The notes under the pieces were generated by a model. The model did not search any database. It saw only the letters and a program-made list of their open reading frames with translations, and was not told the origin of the DNA. Shown here piece after piece: positions 48,544-57,778 of a DNA stretch of 64,000 nucleotides. Source of the stretch: Nocardioides sp. J54 (lineage in GTDB: Bacteria; Actinomycetota; Actinomycetes; Propionibacteriales; Nocardioidaceae). The position numbers were made by a program, and so were the translations under genes. The first letter of the stretch is position 1. Each line of letters starts with the position of its first letter. The DNA is taken from assembly GCF_000519005.1 (NCBI RefSeq), contig NZ_JAER01000006.1, positions 116,545 through 180,544 of the forward strand. The letters are read 5' to 3'.

Positions 48544-49863
48544 ATGGGTCTGTTCGACCGGTTCCGCCGCACGGAGACTCGCGGGTCCTACGTGCGGACC
48601 TCGGGCGACCTGCTCGTTAACGAGCCGATCACCTGGGTCGGCTGGGACGGAGGCGGCGGGGCGTACCCGATCGGACCCGGGCAGTGGACGGCGCCGGCGA
48701 TCCCCGCGACGCTCCGCGCGACGAGCCTGATCGTGACCCCGCTGACGGCGGCCCCGTTCCGGGCGCTAGCGGGCAACGGCCGCCCGACGGCTTCCACGCC
48801 GCGGTGGATCACGGACCCGATGCTGCTGCGGCCGGACGAGCGGTACGCCGCGCCGACGCACCCCGCGGTCGTCCAGCTCCCCCGCGGGCTGTTCTGGGCG
48901 GAGTGGATCCGGTCGGCGTGCTGGTGGGGCGAGGGTGGGCTGCTGTACGTCGAGGACGCCTCGGGGCAGCCGGTTGCCGGGTCGCTGCGGAACGTCGCCT
49001 CGCACGCGCTGGGGACGACCAGGGACCAGAACAACGCGCTGCGGTGGACGCTCGGTGAGGGCTCCGAGCTCGTGGTGTTCGACCGGGGCGGGTACGCGAC
49101 GATCGGGGCGCACCGCTACCGGCTCGTGGTGCTGCGCAACCCGTACTCCCCCGTCGACCTCGACGGCCGGTCGCGGGGTGTGTTCGCGATGACGCCGTCG
49201 GTGTTCGGGCTCGCCGACCAGTTGACGACCTACCAGTCGGGGCAGTTCCGGTCGGGTGTCCCGAATGGCTACCTGAAGGTCACCTCACCGAACCTCGACC
49301 AGACGAAGGCCGACGCGCTCAAGAAGAAGTGGTTGGAGAACCACGGCGGCGACCGACGGTCGATCGCGGTCCTGAACGCGACGACGGAGTTCAAGCCGAT
49401 CAACCTGTCGCCGGTCGACACGGCGCTCGACCAGGTGAAGCGGCTGAACATCGCGGACCTCGCGTTCGCGTTCGGCATCGACCCGATGACGCTCGGCGCC
49501 GGCCTGAACAACTCCGCGACGTACAACAACCTGCGCGACGCGTGGGCCAACCACAAGGACTTCGGTCTCGCCGCGTGGATCGCGGCCGTTCAGGACTGCC
49601 TGACGCCACTGATGCCCGGCGCGCAGTCGATCGCCGTGTCGCTGGAGGGTTTCGCGAACCCGACGCCGAAGGAGCGGTTGGAGACCTATCAGCTGGCGCA
49701 GACGGTCGACCCGTCCGGCGGGCTGTTGAACGAGATCCGTGCCGACGAGGGCCGTGCCCCGTTGCAGCTCGCCACCCCCGACCCCGACCCCGACCCCATC
49801 GCTGACGAGGATCCGGCGCCCGAGCCGGACCCGACCGACGACGCTCCCGAGGAGGAGTCATGA
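48544..49863 (+). CDS. HK97-family portal protein
   Basis: 439 residues. It opens MGLFDRFRR and has the family core QLTTYQSGQFRSGVPNGYL, LKKKWLENHGGDRRSIAVL, FAFGIDPMTLG, NNSATYNNLRDAW. Twelve copies form the DNA channel at one capsid vertex. The C-terminus is an Asp/Pro-rich acidic tail. RBS AAGGTG; its stop overlaps the protease start. Confidence 0.9.
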   Translation: MGLFDRFRRTETRGSYVRTSGDLLVNEPITWVGWDGGGGAYPIGPGQWTAPAIPATLRATSLIVTPLTAAPFRALAGNGRPTASTPRWITDPMLLRPDERYAAPTHPAVVQLPRGLFWAEWIRSACWWGEGGLLYVEDASGQPVAGSLRNVASHALGTTRDQNNALRWTLGEGSELVVFDRGGYATIGAHRYRLVVLRNPYSPVDLDGRSRGVFAMTPSVFGLADQLTTYQSGQFRSGVPNGYLKVTSPNLDQTKADALKKKWLENHGGDRRSIAVLNATTEFKPINLSPVDTALDQVKRLNIADLAFAFGIDPMTLGAGLNNSATYNNLRDAWANHKDFGLAAWIAAVQDCLTPLMPGAQSIAVSLEGFANPTPKERLETYQLAQTVDPSGGLLNEIRADEGRAPLQLATPDPDPDPIADEDPAPEPDPTDDAPEEES

Positions 49864-50453
49864 CCATCACCGACATCGAGGTCCCGCGCTCCCTCCAGGA
49901 GCCGCAGTTCCGTTCGGCGGAGATCCGCGAGATCGCGGCCGACGACGAGCGGTCGATCCTGCTCCGCGCCGTGCCCTACGACGTGGAGACCCAGCTGTGG
50001 GACAACCTCTACGAGTCGTTCGCGCCGGGTGCGTTCGCCCGTGCGACGAAGGACCCGGCGCGGGTGAAGTTCTACCTCGGTCACGGCGGGCCGCTGGTCG
50101 GCATGGCCGAGATGGTCGAGGACCGTGAGGACGGGGTGTGGATCCGCAACATCGTCTCCCGCACCGCGTCGGGTGACGAGCTGCTGACGCTCGCGCGGGA
50201 CAAGGTGCTCGACGAGGCGTCGATCGAGTTCCGCATCGTGAAGGGCGGGACGGAGATCACCGAGCGCGACGGCAAGACGTACTGGCGGCACAAGCGGGCC
50301 CAGCTGCTCGGGGTGGCGCTGGTGCCGCATGGCGCCTATGGCCGGAACGCGCTGGTGAAGGCCGTGCGTGACGACCAGGACAAGGCGGCTGAGGTCGCTC
50401 GTGCTGCTGCTCGCGCGGAGGCGATCGCGCGGCTGACCGGGCTGAACCACTGA
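49860..50453 (+). CDS. HK97-family prohead protease
   Basis: 197 residues. AVPYDVETQLWDNLYESFAPGAF is the family opening; the catalytic histidine is in FYLGHGGPL and the serine in DEASIEFRI. It removes scaffold segments during head maturation. ATGA overlap with the portal gene. Confidence 0.88.
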   Translation: MTITDIEVPRSLQEPQFRSAEIREIAADDERSILLRAVPYDVETQLWDNLYESFAPGAFARATKDPARVKFYLGHGGPLVGMAEMVEDREDGVWIRNIVSRTASGDELLTLARDKVLDEASIEFRIVKGGTEITERDGKTYWRHKRAQLLGVALVPHGAYGRNALVKAVRDDQDKAAEVARAAARAEAIARLTGLNH

Positions 50454-50659
50454 TGTCCGCGGACGTGATCCGAGTGACGGACGAGACCACTCGCCCGGAG
50501 ATCGAGGCGTCGCTGCGCGAGTACGCGGCCTATGCCGCGCGGCAGCTGCACCACCCGGACTGTGTCCAGTGGCGCCTGGCGCACGACCGCATCGACGCGC
50601 TGCTCGACGACTGGCGCCGTGCGCCCGACACGCGCGACACGAACCTCAACCAAGGTTGA
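50453..50659 (+). CDS. Hypothetical small protein
   Basis: 68 residues, helical (EIEASLREYAAYAARQLHHPDC, then RLAHDRIDALLDDW). Found between protease and capsid genes; possibly a head accessory factor. Its last codons form the left arm of the 50640 palindrome. Confidence 0.6.
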   Translation: MSADVIRVTDETTRPEIEASLREYAAYAARQLHHPDCVQWRLAHDRIDALLDDWRRAPDTRDTNLNQG

Positions 50660-50673
50660 GGTTCGGGTATTCT
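50640..50673 (+). promoter_or_regulatory. Late-region palindrome 2 with TATTCT
   Basis: A perfect 12-bp inverted repeat, CGAACCTCAACC-AA-GGTTGAGGTTCG (50640-50665), followed by TATTCT at 50668-50673. Same design as the element at 48438. It overlaps the stop of the preceding gene, so it could act as terminator, processing site or operator for capsid transcription. Confidence 0.55.
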
Positions 50674-50686
50674 CTATCCCAGTAGC

Positions 50687-50793
50687 GTCCCGCCGTAAGC
50701 CGGCCTCGTAGGTCCCGCCCCGTCACCGGGGTCCCGCCCGGAGTGCTCAGCGACAAGGTCCCGCGTGAACAGAATCCCGCCCGTTCTGCTCAC
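50687..50793 (+). repeat. Capsid leader with five TCCCGC repeats and hairpins
   Basis: GTCCCGC or ATCCCGC begins at 50687, 50712, 50731, 50758 and 50774. CCCCG/CGGGG (50718-50731) and GTGAACAGAA/TTCTGCTCAC (50765-50793, 9 of 10 pairs) can form stems. The block ends just before the GGAGG RBS of the capsid gene. Confidence 0.55.
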
Positions 50794-50808
50794 GTCTTGG
50801 AGGACCTG

Positions 50809-51975
50809 ATGAGCACCGCCGTACTGGACAAGATCCGCACCGAGCGCGACCAGGTTCGCGCCGCCGCCCTCAAGATGGTGGAGTCCGACGACTTCAACCC
50901 CGAGGACGAGACCTACAAGGAGCTCGAGGCCCGCGCCGCCGCGCTCGACACCCGCGCCGCGAAGCTCGTCGAGCTGCTCGAGGGGCAGGCCGCCACCGAC
51001 GCGACGTTCGGCCGCATCGACGAGGCCGCGAAGAAGCAGGAGGAGCGCTCCAAGGTCACCGAGCCCGAGGAGCGTGGCCGTTCGTGGGGTGAGCTGTTCG
51101 TCCGCTCCGACGCCTTCAAGGGCTACAACCTCCACGGCCGCTCCGACCGGTTCGAGCTCAACCTCGACGAGGTCGAGGCCCGTGCCCTCCCGACCGGCCT
51201 GTCCGACCTCGTGTCCGCGGGCCTGTCGATGCCGAAGTTCACGGTCGACACCACGGCCCCGGTCGCCCCGACCCCGCTGCTCGACGCGATCTCCTCGTTC
51301 CGGGTGGAGACCAACGCCGTCGAGTTCGTGAAGTGGGCCAAGGTCGCCGGCGGCGCCGCCGTCGTCGCCGAGAAGGGCAACAAGCCCTCCGCGGAGTTCG
51401 CGCCGACCGTCACCTCCGACACCCTCGACAACATCGCGGTCTGGACCCAGGTCACCCGCCAGATGGCCGAGGACCAGCGGACCGTGATGGACAAGATCAA
51501 CAACGAGCTGCGCCGCGACGTGCTCCGCGAGGAGGAGGCCCAGGCCGCTGCCGCGCTGGCCGCTGCGACCCTCCCGACCGCGACCGCCGCGACCCTGCTC
51601 GGCGCGATCCGTACCGGTCTCGCGACCGTCCAGTCGGCCGGCTACCAGCCGAACGCGGTGCTGCTGAACCCGGCGGACTGGGCCGAGCTGGACATCGACG
51701 TCATGGGCGCCACCCTCTACGGCCCGCAGGTCGCGCAGCGGTTCTGGGGTCTGACCCCGATCCCGGCGGCCTCGCAGCCGGCGGGGACCGCGACCGTGGG
51801 TGACTTCCGGGCCGGTGTCGAGCGGTACGTCCGCACCGAGGTCAGCCTGTACGTCACCGACTCCCACGCGTCGACGTTCATCGCGAACGTGCTGACGATC
51901 CTCGCCGAGCGTCGCTCGCTGACCGCCGTGGTGCGGCCGCAGGCGCTGGTCGAGGCGTCGGTCGCGACCCCCTGA
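50809..51975 (+). CDS. HK97-family major capsid protein
   Basis: 388 residues. The N-terminal about 100 residues are a coiled-coil scaffold (delta) domain (KIRTERDQVRAAALKMVE...). After the likely cleavage region the HK97 fold follows: PTPLLDAISSFRVETNAVEFVKW, the long beta segment and spine helix TLDNIAVWTQVTRQMAED, NAVLLNPADWAEL, and a late VYVTDSHAS-type ending. I chose ATG 50809 for its GGAGG RBS over 50743. Confidence 0.9.
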   Translation: MSTAVLDKIRTERDQVRAAALKMVESDDFNPEDETYKELEARAAALDTRAAKLVELLEGQAATDATFGRIDEAAKKQEERSKVTEPEERGRSWGELFVRSDAFKGYNLHGRSDRFELNLDEVEARALPTGLSDLVSAGLSMPKFTVDTTAPVAPTPLLDAISSFRVETNAVEFVKWAKVAGGAAVVAEKGNKPSAEFAPTVTSDTLDNIAVWTQVTRQMAEDQRTVMDKINNELRRDVLREEEAQAAAALAAATLPTATAATLLGAIRTGLATVQSAGYQPNAVLLNPADWAELDIDVMGATLYGPQVAQRFWGLTPIPAASQPAGTATVGDFRAGVERYVRTEVSLYVTDSHASTFIANVLTILAERRSLTAVVRPQALVEASVATP

Positions 51976-51982
51976 TCGCGCC

Positions 51983-52309
51983 GTGTCCGCCCCGACAGTT
52001 CCTGAGGTTCAGGCGTACCTGACCTCGATCGGACTCACTCCGCAGCCCCTCACCGTCGAGAACGCCTACGAGGCCGAGAAGGCTGCGCAGGCGCGGGTGT
52101 GTGAGGTGCCTGCGGACGGGGCGGACTGGCCGGCGGATCTCGCCGAAGCGCTGTGCCGGCGGGTGGCCGTGAACCTCACGGTTCGCGGCCTCCCGCTGGG
52201 GGTGCAGGCGTCGATCTCGGAGGCCGCGGTCGGCATCGCCCGGGTGGGTGGTGGTGACCGTGAGGTCGACCGGCTCGAGGGCCCGTACCGGACCATCCCG
52301 ATCGCCTGA
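51983..52309 (+). CDS. Head-tail connector protein (gp6-like)
   Basis: 108 residues, helical: VPEVQAYLTSIGL...EDLAEALCRRVAVNLTVRG-type connector pattern. It sits between capsid and tail genes where HK97 gp6-type connectors lie. GTG 51983. Confidence 0.65.
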   Translation: MSAPTVPEVQAYLTSIGLTPQPLTVENAYEAEKAAQARVCEVPADGADWPADLAEALCRRVAVNLTVRGLPLGVQASISEAAVGIARVGGGDREVDRLEGPYRTIPIA

Positions 52310-52319
52310 GGAGGGCGTG

Positions 52320-52544
52320 ATGACCGAGCAGGACAAGCAGGAGAAGTCGGAGCCGAAGAAGGCGCCGGCGAAGAAGGCCGCCTCGCGGAAGCGGGTGAAG
52401 GACGAGTCGCCGGCCCCGCAGGGCGAGAACGTCACGAAGCGGGTGAAGGCGCCGGCGCGACCGGAGTCGGCCGTCCAGATCAAGAAGCGCGTCAAGGCCG
52501 AGGCCCGGTCGCGGTCGATCCCCGAGGCGGTCGACGAGAAGTGA
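52320..52544 (+). CDS. Lys/Ala-rich small head protein
   Basis: 74 residues, very basic with repeated KRVK blocks (SRKRVKDE, TKRVKAPA, KKRVKAEA) in a charged low-complexity chain. Possibly a DNA-binding or head-lining factor. RBS GAGG; GTG 52541 of the next gene overlaps its stop. Confidence 0.6.
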   Translation: MTEQDKQEKSEPKKAPAKKAASRKRVKDESPAPQGENVTKRVKAPARPESAVQIKKRVKAEARSRSIPEAVDEK

Positions 52545-52891
52545 GCCAGGTGGTACGGGAGGCGCTTGCTGCCGCGGCCAACACGGTCGACGGTGTCAAC
52601 GTCACGCCGTACTACCGGCAGGCCACCGGCGTCGGGGAGGGTCTGGTCCGCTACGACCGGACCGACTACCCGAACGCGTTCGGCGGCCTCGTGACCTGGT
52701 GGGTGGTCGTCGTGCTGCCCCAGGACATGCGAGCCGCGGAGGAGTGGCTCGACGAGAACGGCGCGGCCCTCCGAGAGGCGGTCGCCGAAGAGCTGATCGT
52801 GCGGTCGATGTACCCACAACAGCTCGCCCTCACCGACGGCAGCGCCGTGCTCGCCGTCGTGATCGAAGGACAACGAGAGGAAGCATCATGA
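52541..52891 (+). CDS. Head-tail joining / tail completion protein
   Basis: 116 residues. YPNAFGGLVTWWVVVVLPQDMRAAEEWLDEN is the pattern of siphovirus tail-completion proteins. GTG start in a 4-bp overlap. Confidence 0.62.
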   Translation: MSQVVREALAAAANTVDGVNVTPYYRQATGVGEGLVRYDRTDYPNAFGGLVTWWVVVVLPQDMRAAEEWLDENGAALREAVAEELIVRSMYPQQLALTDGSAVLAVVIEGQREEAS

Positions 52892-53307
52892 CCGCACTCG
52901 GAACCCGTCTGCTGACCCTGGAGGTCGACGGGACGGACTTCACCGCGCAGGTGTCGAACGTCCGCATCGTCTCCGGGGAGTCGGACGCCGACTTCGTCAC
53001 CTTCGCTGACGCCGCCTCCGGCGGCGCCCGCGAGTACCGGCTGGCGTTCACCGCCGTCCAGGACCCCGCCACCGGCACGCTGTGGGACGAGGTGTGGTCG
53101 AACGCCGGCGACACCGTCCCGTTCACCATCGCCCCGGCCGGAGGCGCCACCGCGTCGCCGACCACCCCGCACTTCGAGGGGTCCGCGGTGATCAGCGAAC
53201 CGGACGGCGACATCCTCGGTGGCGAGGCGAACGCCTCGACGACCGCCCGCTTCACCTTCGAGTGCGAGTGGGTCTGCACGGCCAAGCCCACCCGGGTCAC
53301 GGTCTGA
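52888..53307 (+). CDS. Major tail tube protein
   Basis: 139 residues, beta-rich (LLTLEVDGTDFTAQVSNVRI, then EYRLAFTAVQDPATGTLWDEVW, PHFEGSAVISEP). Size and position fit a tail tube subunit with an Ig-like or tube fold. ATGA overlap. Confidence 0.75.
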   Translation: MTALGTRLLTLEVDGTDFTAQVSNVRIVSGESDADFVTFADAASGGAREYRLAFTAVQDPATGTLWDEVWSNAGDTVPFTIAPAGGATASPTTPHFEGSAVISEPDGDILGGEANASTTARFTFECEWVCTAKPTRVTV

Positions 53308-53311
53308 GCCG

Positions 53312-53686
53312 ATGACCAACGGGTCCGACGTCCGCGTGGAGGGTCTGGCGGCTGCCGTACGGCAGTTGCAGGCGCTCGGCGTGGATCTGGAGGACCTCCG
53401 GGCCGCGTTCACCCGGATCGCCTCCGAGGCCGTCCCGACCTACCAGCGGTTCACGCCGGTCAGGTCGGGGCGGCTGCGAGGCAACTACCGGGCGTCGAAG
53501 ACGAAGAACCGGGTGGCGCTGCTGGTTGGTGGCGGCGCCGTCCCCTACGCGCGGGTCATCAACTACGGCTGGCCCAAGCGCAACATCGCGGCCGCGGACT
53601 TCGTCGCGAAGGGCGACGTGGTCACCACCCCGAAGGCTCTCGAGGCGATCGAGGCCGACATCAACCGACTCATCCGATCCATGTGA
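53312..53686 (+). CDS. HK97 gp10-like head-tail protein
   Basis: 124 residues: RFTPVRSGRLRGNYRASKTKNRVAL, the TP..SG.L segment of the gp10 family, and YARVINYGWPKRNIAAADF. It helps join head and tail. Confidence 0.75.
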   Translation: MTNGSDVRVEGLAAAVRQLQALGVDLEDLRAAFTRIASEAVPTYQRFTPVRSGRLRGNYRASKTKNRVALLVGGGAVPYARVINYGWPKRNIAAADFVAKGDVVTTPKALEAIEADINRLIRSM

Positions 53687-53708
53687 ACGCAACCGAGGAG
53701 CAGCACCG

Positions 53709-54017
53709 ATGAACGCACCCAGCAAGAACTACGGCATGACTGCCGTGGAGGCCATGAACTCGCTGAACGGGTTCGACGAGATCGCGATCGAGAAGGCGTT
53801 CGGTCAGGACTTCGACGACCTCAACGGCCGAGCCACCGTCCGCGCGGTGATCTTCGTCCTGGAGAAGCGCGCCGGCGCCTCGGACAAGGACGCGAAGCAG
53901 TACGCGATGAGCGTCCCGATGGGTCAGCTCGACGACCACTTCGAGAGCAACCCCGAAGAGGTGGACGAGGACGAGCCCGAGACCGAGCAGGGAAAAGACT
54001 CCTCCGCCGACGGCTGA
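53709..54017 (+). CDS. Tail assembly chaperone G
   Basis: 102 residues, acidic C-terminus (EEVDEDEPETEQGKDSSADG). It precedes the tape measure gene, where all siphoviruses encode tail chaperones. A -1 slip near its end makes the longer G-T form. Confidence 0.8.
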   Translation: MNAPSKNYGMTAVEAMNSLNGFDEIAIEKAFGQDFDDLNGRATVRAVIFVLEKRAGASDKDAKQYAMSVPMGQLDDHFESNPEEVDEDEPETEQGKDSSADG

Positions 54018-54133
54018 GGGACGAGGAGCTCGCCGCGTTCTGCCTGCTGACGGGGGTGGCGCCGAGCGAGTACCCGGGCCTCACGAGGGGGCAGCGGGAG
54101 GCATTCATCAAGGTCGCGAAGGGAAAGAGGTGA
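53709..54133 (+). CDS. Tail assembly chaperone G-T frameshift product
   Basis: Slipping -1 at 53990-53996 (G GGA AAA in phase) leads into a frame that ends at 54131-54133 and adds about 45 residues, including LRDEELAAFCLLTGVAPSEYPGLTRGQREAFIKVAKGKR in part. That stretch has the RDEEL...LTG...Y..LT..qR..F pattern of T-type extensions. Total about 141 residues. The T part has no own start, so frameshifting is needed. Confidence 0.8.
53990..53996 (+). promoter_or_regulatory. Programmed -1 frameshift site GGGAAAA
   Basis: The heptamer is in the exact X XXY YYZ phase of the G frame, seven codons before the zero-frame stop. Confidence 0.8.
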
Positions 54134-54139
54134 TCAGCG

Positions 54140-57100
54140 GTGGCGGTTCGTCCGATCCGAATCTCGGTCGTCGCTGACGCCAGCAAGGCCCGCAAGGAAG
54201 TCAGCGCTCTCGGGAGCAAGCTGAAGACCGGGCTGGCGCTGGGGGCGGCCGCCGGGACTGCGGCGCTGGTGAAGTTCGGCGTCGACTCGGTCAAGTCGCT
54301 GGCCCGCATCGAGCGCATCAACGCGCAGACCGCGGCCGCGATCAAGTCCACCGGCAGGGCTGCGGGGGTGTCCGCGAAGCACGTCGAGGACCTCGCCGGT
54401 TCGCTCGAGGCCGTCACCGCGACCGAGGCCGAGTCCATCCAGACCGGCGCGAACTTCCTGCTGACGTTCAAGAACATCCGCAACGAGGCGGGCAAGGGCA
54501 ACGACATCTTCGACCAGACCGTCCGGGTCATGACCGACGTGTCGCGGGCGATGGACAACACTGGGGGCGCGGTTCTCGACACCCGCACCCAGGCGTTGCA
54601 GCTGGGCAAGGCGCTGAACGACCCCGTGAAGGGCATCACGGCGCTGTCGCGGGTCGGCATCACCTTCACCCGTCAGCAAGAGAAGCAGATCAAGACGCTG
54701 GTCGAGTCCGGCAAGACGATGTCCGCACAGAAGCTCATCCTGAAGGAGCTCGAGGCGCAGTTCGGGGGCTCGGGCAAGGCGTTCGCGAAGACCACCGCGG
54801 GCCGGTGGGAGCTGCTGCAGCACCAGCTGGGGACGCTCGGGGAGACGATCCTCGAGGACCTGCTTCCGCATCTGTCGGACCTCGCCGACAAGGGCACCCG
54901 CGGCCTCGAGGTGCTGACCGAGCACGCCCCGGAGATCAAGGCGTTCGGCCGCGACGTCGGCGACCTCGCGAAGACCGTCGGCCAGGAGCTGATCCCGCCG
55001 GTGAAGACGGCCGGTGAGCTGCTGGTCGACCTCACGAAGTTCGTCGCCGGCCTCCCGGGCCCCGTGAAGGAGGTGGGGGTCCAGGTGGGCATCGCGGCCC
55101 TCGTGCTACCGCGGTTCACCGCCGGGGTAACCGCGGCGACCGCGGCCGTCGGGGTGAACATCGCCCGGCTGAAGCAACTGCAGGCCGAGATGACCTACAC
55201 CGCCACGCGGTCACAGCTCGCCTCGACTGCGATGGGTCGGCTTGGGAGCGGTGTCAGGACTGTCGCCGGGATCGGTGGCCTCGTGGCCCTCACGTCGGGG
55301 CTCTCCGACGCCTCGAAGGAGGGCACCACCTTCGGGAACGTGCTGAAGGGGGCCGCGGGTGGCGCAGGTGTCGGTGCGATGTTCGGCCCGATCGGCGCTC
55401 TGGTCGGTGCCGGCGTGGGTGGCGGCCTGACGGCGCTCGCCGGGTCGTTCGCGACCACGGCCGAGGAGGCCACCAAGGCCCGACTTGAGCTGCTGCGGAC
55501 CGAGGGGTTCAAGCAGGCGAAGTCCGACGCTGACGACCTCGGCACCGCGCTGCGTGGGGTGATCAACGCCTACGGCGAGACGTCGCGGGCGGCCGTGCGG
55601 GCGTCGTTCACCGGCAAGGACGGGAAGCTGGACGCGGACATCGCGAAGCTCCGGTCTCTCGGGGTGTCGATGGACACCATCGTCTCGGCGACGCTCGGCC
55701 AGGCGGACGCCCAGAAGGTCGTCGACAAGGCGCTGGCTGGTTCGGTGACGGACCTGCAGAAGGTCGCCGACGGCTACAAGGCGGCGTACGACAACGTCAA
55801 GGACGGCGCCGACGACCTCGTCACCGCGACCGGTCAGGTGATCAAGAACGGTCGCGCTCTCACTGGCGATGAGCTGAAGGGCTACAAGACCCGCTGGCAG
55901 GAGGCCGAGGCTGCCGTCGAGGAAGCCCGCATCGCGACCGACACCTTCAACAAGCGCATCGGGGAGAACGCCGGCGCGATCAAGGACCACCAGGAGCAGG
56001 TCCGGCAGCTGGCGACCAGCCTCGGCCTGTCGGTGAAGGAGTACCGCCAGTTCCCGAAGTCCGTTCGGACGAGGTTCGAGTCGGAGGGTCTGCCGCAGAC
56101 GTCGGCGGACGCTGTCCGCCTGATCGGCCGGTTCAAGGCCCTGCAGTCCTTCCGCAGCATCCGCGCCCTCGTCTCCGCTCCGGGGATCGACCTCACCCGG
56201 AAGCAGATCACCGACCTGCAGAAGCGGTACAACCTCACCCCCAAGCAGGTCCGCACCCTGTTCCGCTCCGAGGGCGTCGGGAAGGTGAAGAAGGACGCCG
56301 CCGACGTGAAGGCCGGGCTGTCGAAGGTCGACACGAAGGTCACCCTGAAGGGCTGGCTGAACGGCCTCAAGTCGGCCATCAACCAGGGCGCCACCCTCAC
56401 CGAGCGCGACCGCAAGACGATCAAGGACAAGCTCGAGGCGATCGAGAAGGCACACCCGAACCTCGCCCCCTACGTCAAGTCGGTGCGGACCGCCGTCTCG
56501 AACGCGAAGACCGCGGCGTCCGACTCGAACACTGTCGGCAACCAACTGAAGCAGGGCCTCCTGAACGGCATGTACGGGACAGGTCCCGCGCTGTCGGCGA
56601 TCATGTCGTCGGCCGTCCGGGACGCGATCCGGTCCGCGAAGCGTGAGGCCGACTCCCACTCGCCGTCCCGCAAGACCCACAAACTGGGTGAAGACCTCGG
56701 CGCGGGTCTCGTGAACGGGATGCGGGCCAAGCGGCCGAAGGCGAGGACCGCCGGGCAGAAGCTGATGCAGTCGGTGCTGGCCGGCGTCCGCGACGGCTCC
56801 CGCGGGGTCGACGGTGCGCTCGACAAGGTCACCGCGGCGGTGCAGAAGGCGATCACCGGCAAGAACGAGGCCGCTCGGGAGAAGCGGTACCTGAAGTCGC
56901 TGCGCGACGAGTACACCGCGCTGCGGCGCAACGCGACCGCGCAGGACCGGAACGCGGCGAAGCTGGACCGGGCCCGGGACCGTCTGCGGACCCTCACCGA
57001 CGAGTACAAGGCGTACCGGTCGGCGATCTCGGACGCGGTCAAGGCGACCGGGGACATCACGCAGCTGGGGCGGCAGGACGACGGCACCGTGACGATCACG

Positions 57101-57778
57101 GGACTGCTGAACGAGCTGAAGAACAAGGTGAACGCGGCGAAGCGGTTCGACGTGCTGCTGCGGGACCTGGCCGCGAAGGGCCTGGACCGGACGGCGATCC
57201 AGCAGATGCTCGACGCCGGCCCCGAGGCTGCGCTGGCTACGGCTGAGGCGATCGCGTCGGGTGGTGCTTCGGCGATCACGGAGATCAACGAGCTGCAGGC
57301 GCAGTTGGCGAAGACCGGGGACACGCTGTCGAAGTCGATGGCGGACCGGTATTACGGCGCCGGGGTGGCTGCGGCCAAGGGTGTCGTGAAGGGGCTGGAG
57401 GCGGAGGCGAAGAGGCTCGACAAGGCTGCGGTGCGGCTGGCGAACGAGCTGGTGAAGGCGGTGAAGAAGGCGCTGGGGATCAAGTCCCCGTCGCGGGTGT
57501 TCGCCGGGATCGGCGACAACGTCACCAAGGGTCTCGTGATCGGGCTGGATGACACCTACGTCCGCCGGTCGGGTGCGGTGCTGGCGTCGTCGCTGGAGAA
57601 GGGGTTCGGTACGCCGGCGCTCGACGCGATGGTGTCGCGAGGTGTCGCGGGTGATGGGGAGCGGACGCTCCGTGTGCGGTTCACGGCTGAGCAGGTGTCT
57701 CGGCTTCAGAAGGGCCGCGAGGTCATCGCGGACATCGACTACGCACGCTCCAACGGCGTGAGGGCGGAGACGTTCTGA
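54140..57778 (+). CDS. Tape measure protein
   Basis: 1212 residues, the longest gene, which sets tail length. It opens VRPIRISVVADASKARKEVSAL, has long helical stretches, a Gly/Ala-rich hydrophobic region near residues 390-430 (GAMFGPIGALVGAGVGGG), and repeated KSPSR/HSPSRKTH segments (DSHSPSRKTH near 838, GIKSPSRVFAGIGDN near 1115). GTG 54140 lies 6 bp after the G-T stop; the stop overlaps the next ATG. Confidence 0.9.
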   Translation: MAVRPIRISVVADASKARKEVSALGSKLKTGLALGAAAGTAALVKFGVDSVKSLARIERINAQTAAAIKSTGRAAGVSAKHVEDLAGSLEAVTATEAESIQTGANFLLTFKNIRNEAGKGNDIFDQTVRVMTDVSRAMDNTGGAVLDTRTQALQLGKALNDPVKGITALSRVGITFTRQQEKQIKTLVESGKTMSAQKLILKELEAQFGGSGKAFAKTTAGRWELLQHQLGTLGETILEDLLPHLSDLADKGTRGLEVLTEHAPEIKAFGRDVGDLAKTVGQELIPPVKTAGELLVDLTKFVAGLPGPVKEVGVQVGIAALVLPRFTAGVTAATAAVGVNIARLKQLQAEMTYTATRSQLASTAMGRLGSGVRTVAGIGGLVALTSGLSDASKEGTTFGNVLKGAAGGAGVGAMFGPIGALVGAGVGGGLTALAGSFATTAEEATKARLELLRTEGFKQAKSDADDLGTALRGVINAYGETSRAAVRASFTGKDGKLDADIAKLRSLGVSMDTIVSATLGQADAQKVVDKALAGSVTDLQKVADGYKAAYDNVKDGADDLVTATGQVIKNGRALTGDELKGYKTRWQEAEAAVEEARIATDTFNKRIGENAGAIKDHQEQVRQLATSLGLSVKEYRQFPKSVRTRFESEGLPQTSADAVRLIGRFKALQSFRSIRALVSAPGIDLTRKQITDLQKRYNLTPKQVRTLFRSEGVGKVKKDAADVKAGLSKVDTKVTLKGWLNGLKSAINQGATLTERDRKTIKDKLEAIEKAHPNLAPYVKSVRTAVSNAKTAASDSNTVGNQLKQGLLNGMYGTGPALSAIMSSAVRDAIRSAKREADSHSPSRKTHKLGEDLGAGLVNGMRAKRPKARTAGQKLMQSVLAGVRDGSRGVDGALDKVTAAVQKAITGKNEAAREKRYLKSLRDEYTALRRNATAQDRNAAKLDRARDRLRTLTDEYKAYRSAISDAVKATGDITQLGRQDDGTVTITGLLNELKNKVNAAKRFDVLLRDLAAKGLDRTAIQQMLDAGPEAALATAEAIASGGASAITEINELQAQLAKTGDTLSKSMADRYYGAGVAAAKGVVKGLEAEAKRLDKAAVRLANELVKAVKKALGIKSPSRVFAGIGDNVTKGLVIGLDDTYVRRSGAVLASSLEKGFGTPALDAMVSRGVAGDGERTLRVRFTAEQVSRLQKGREVIADIDYARSNGVRAETF

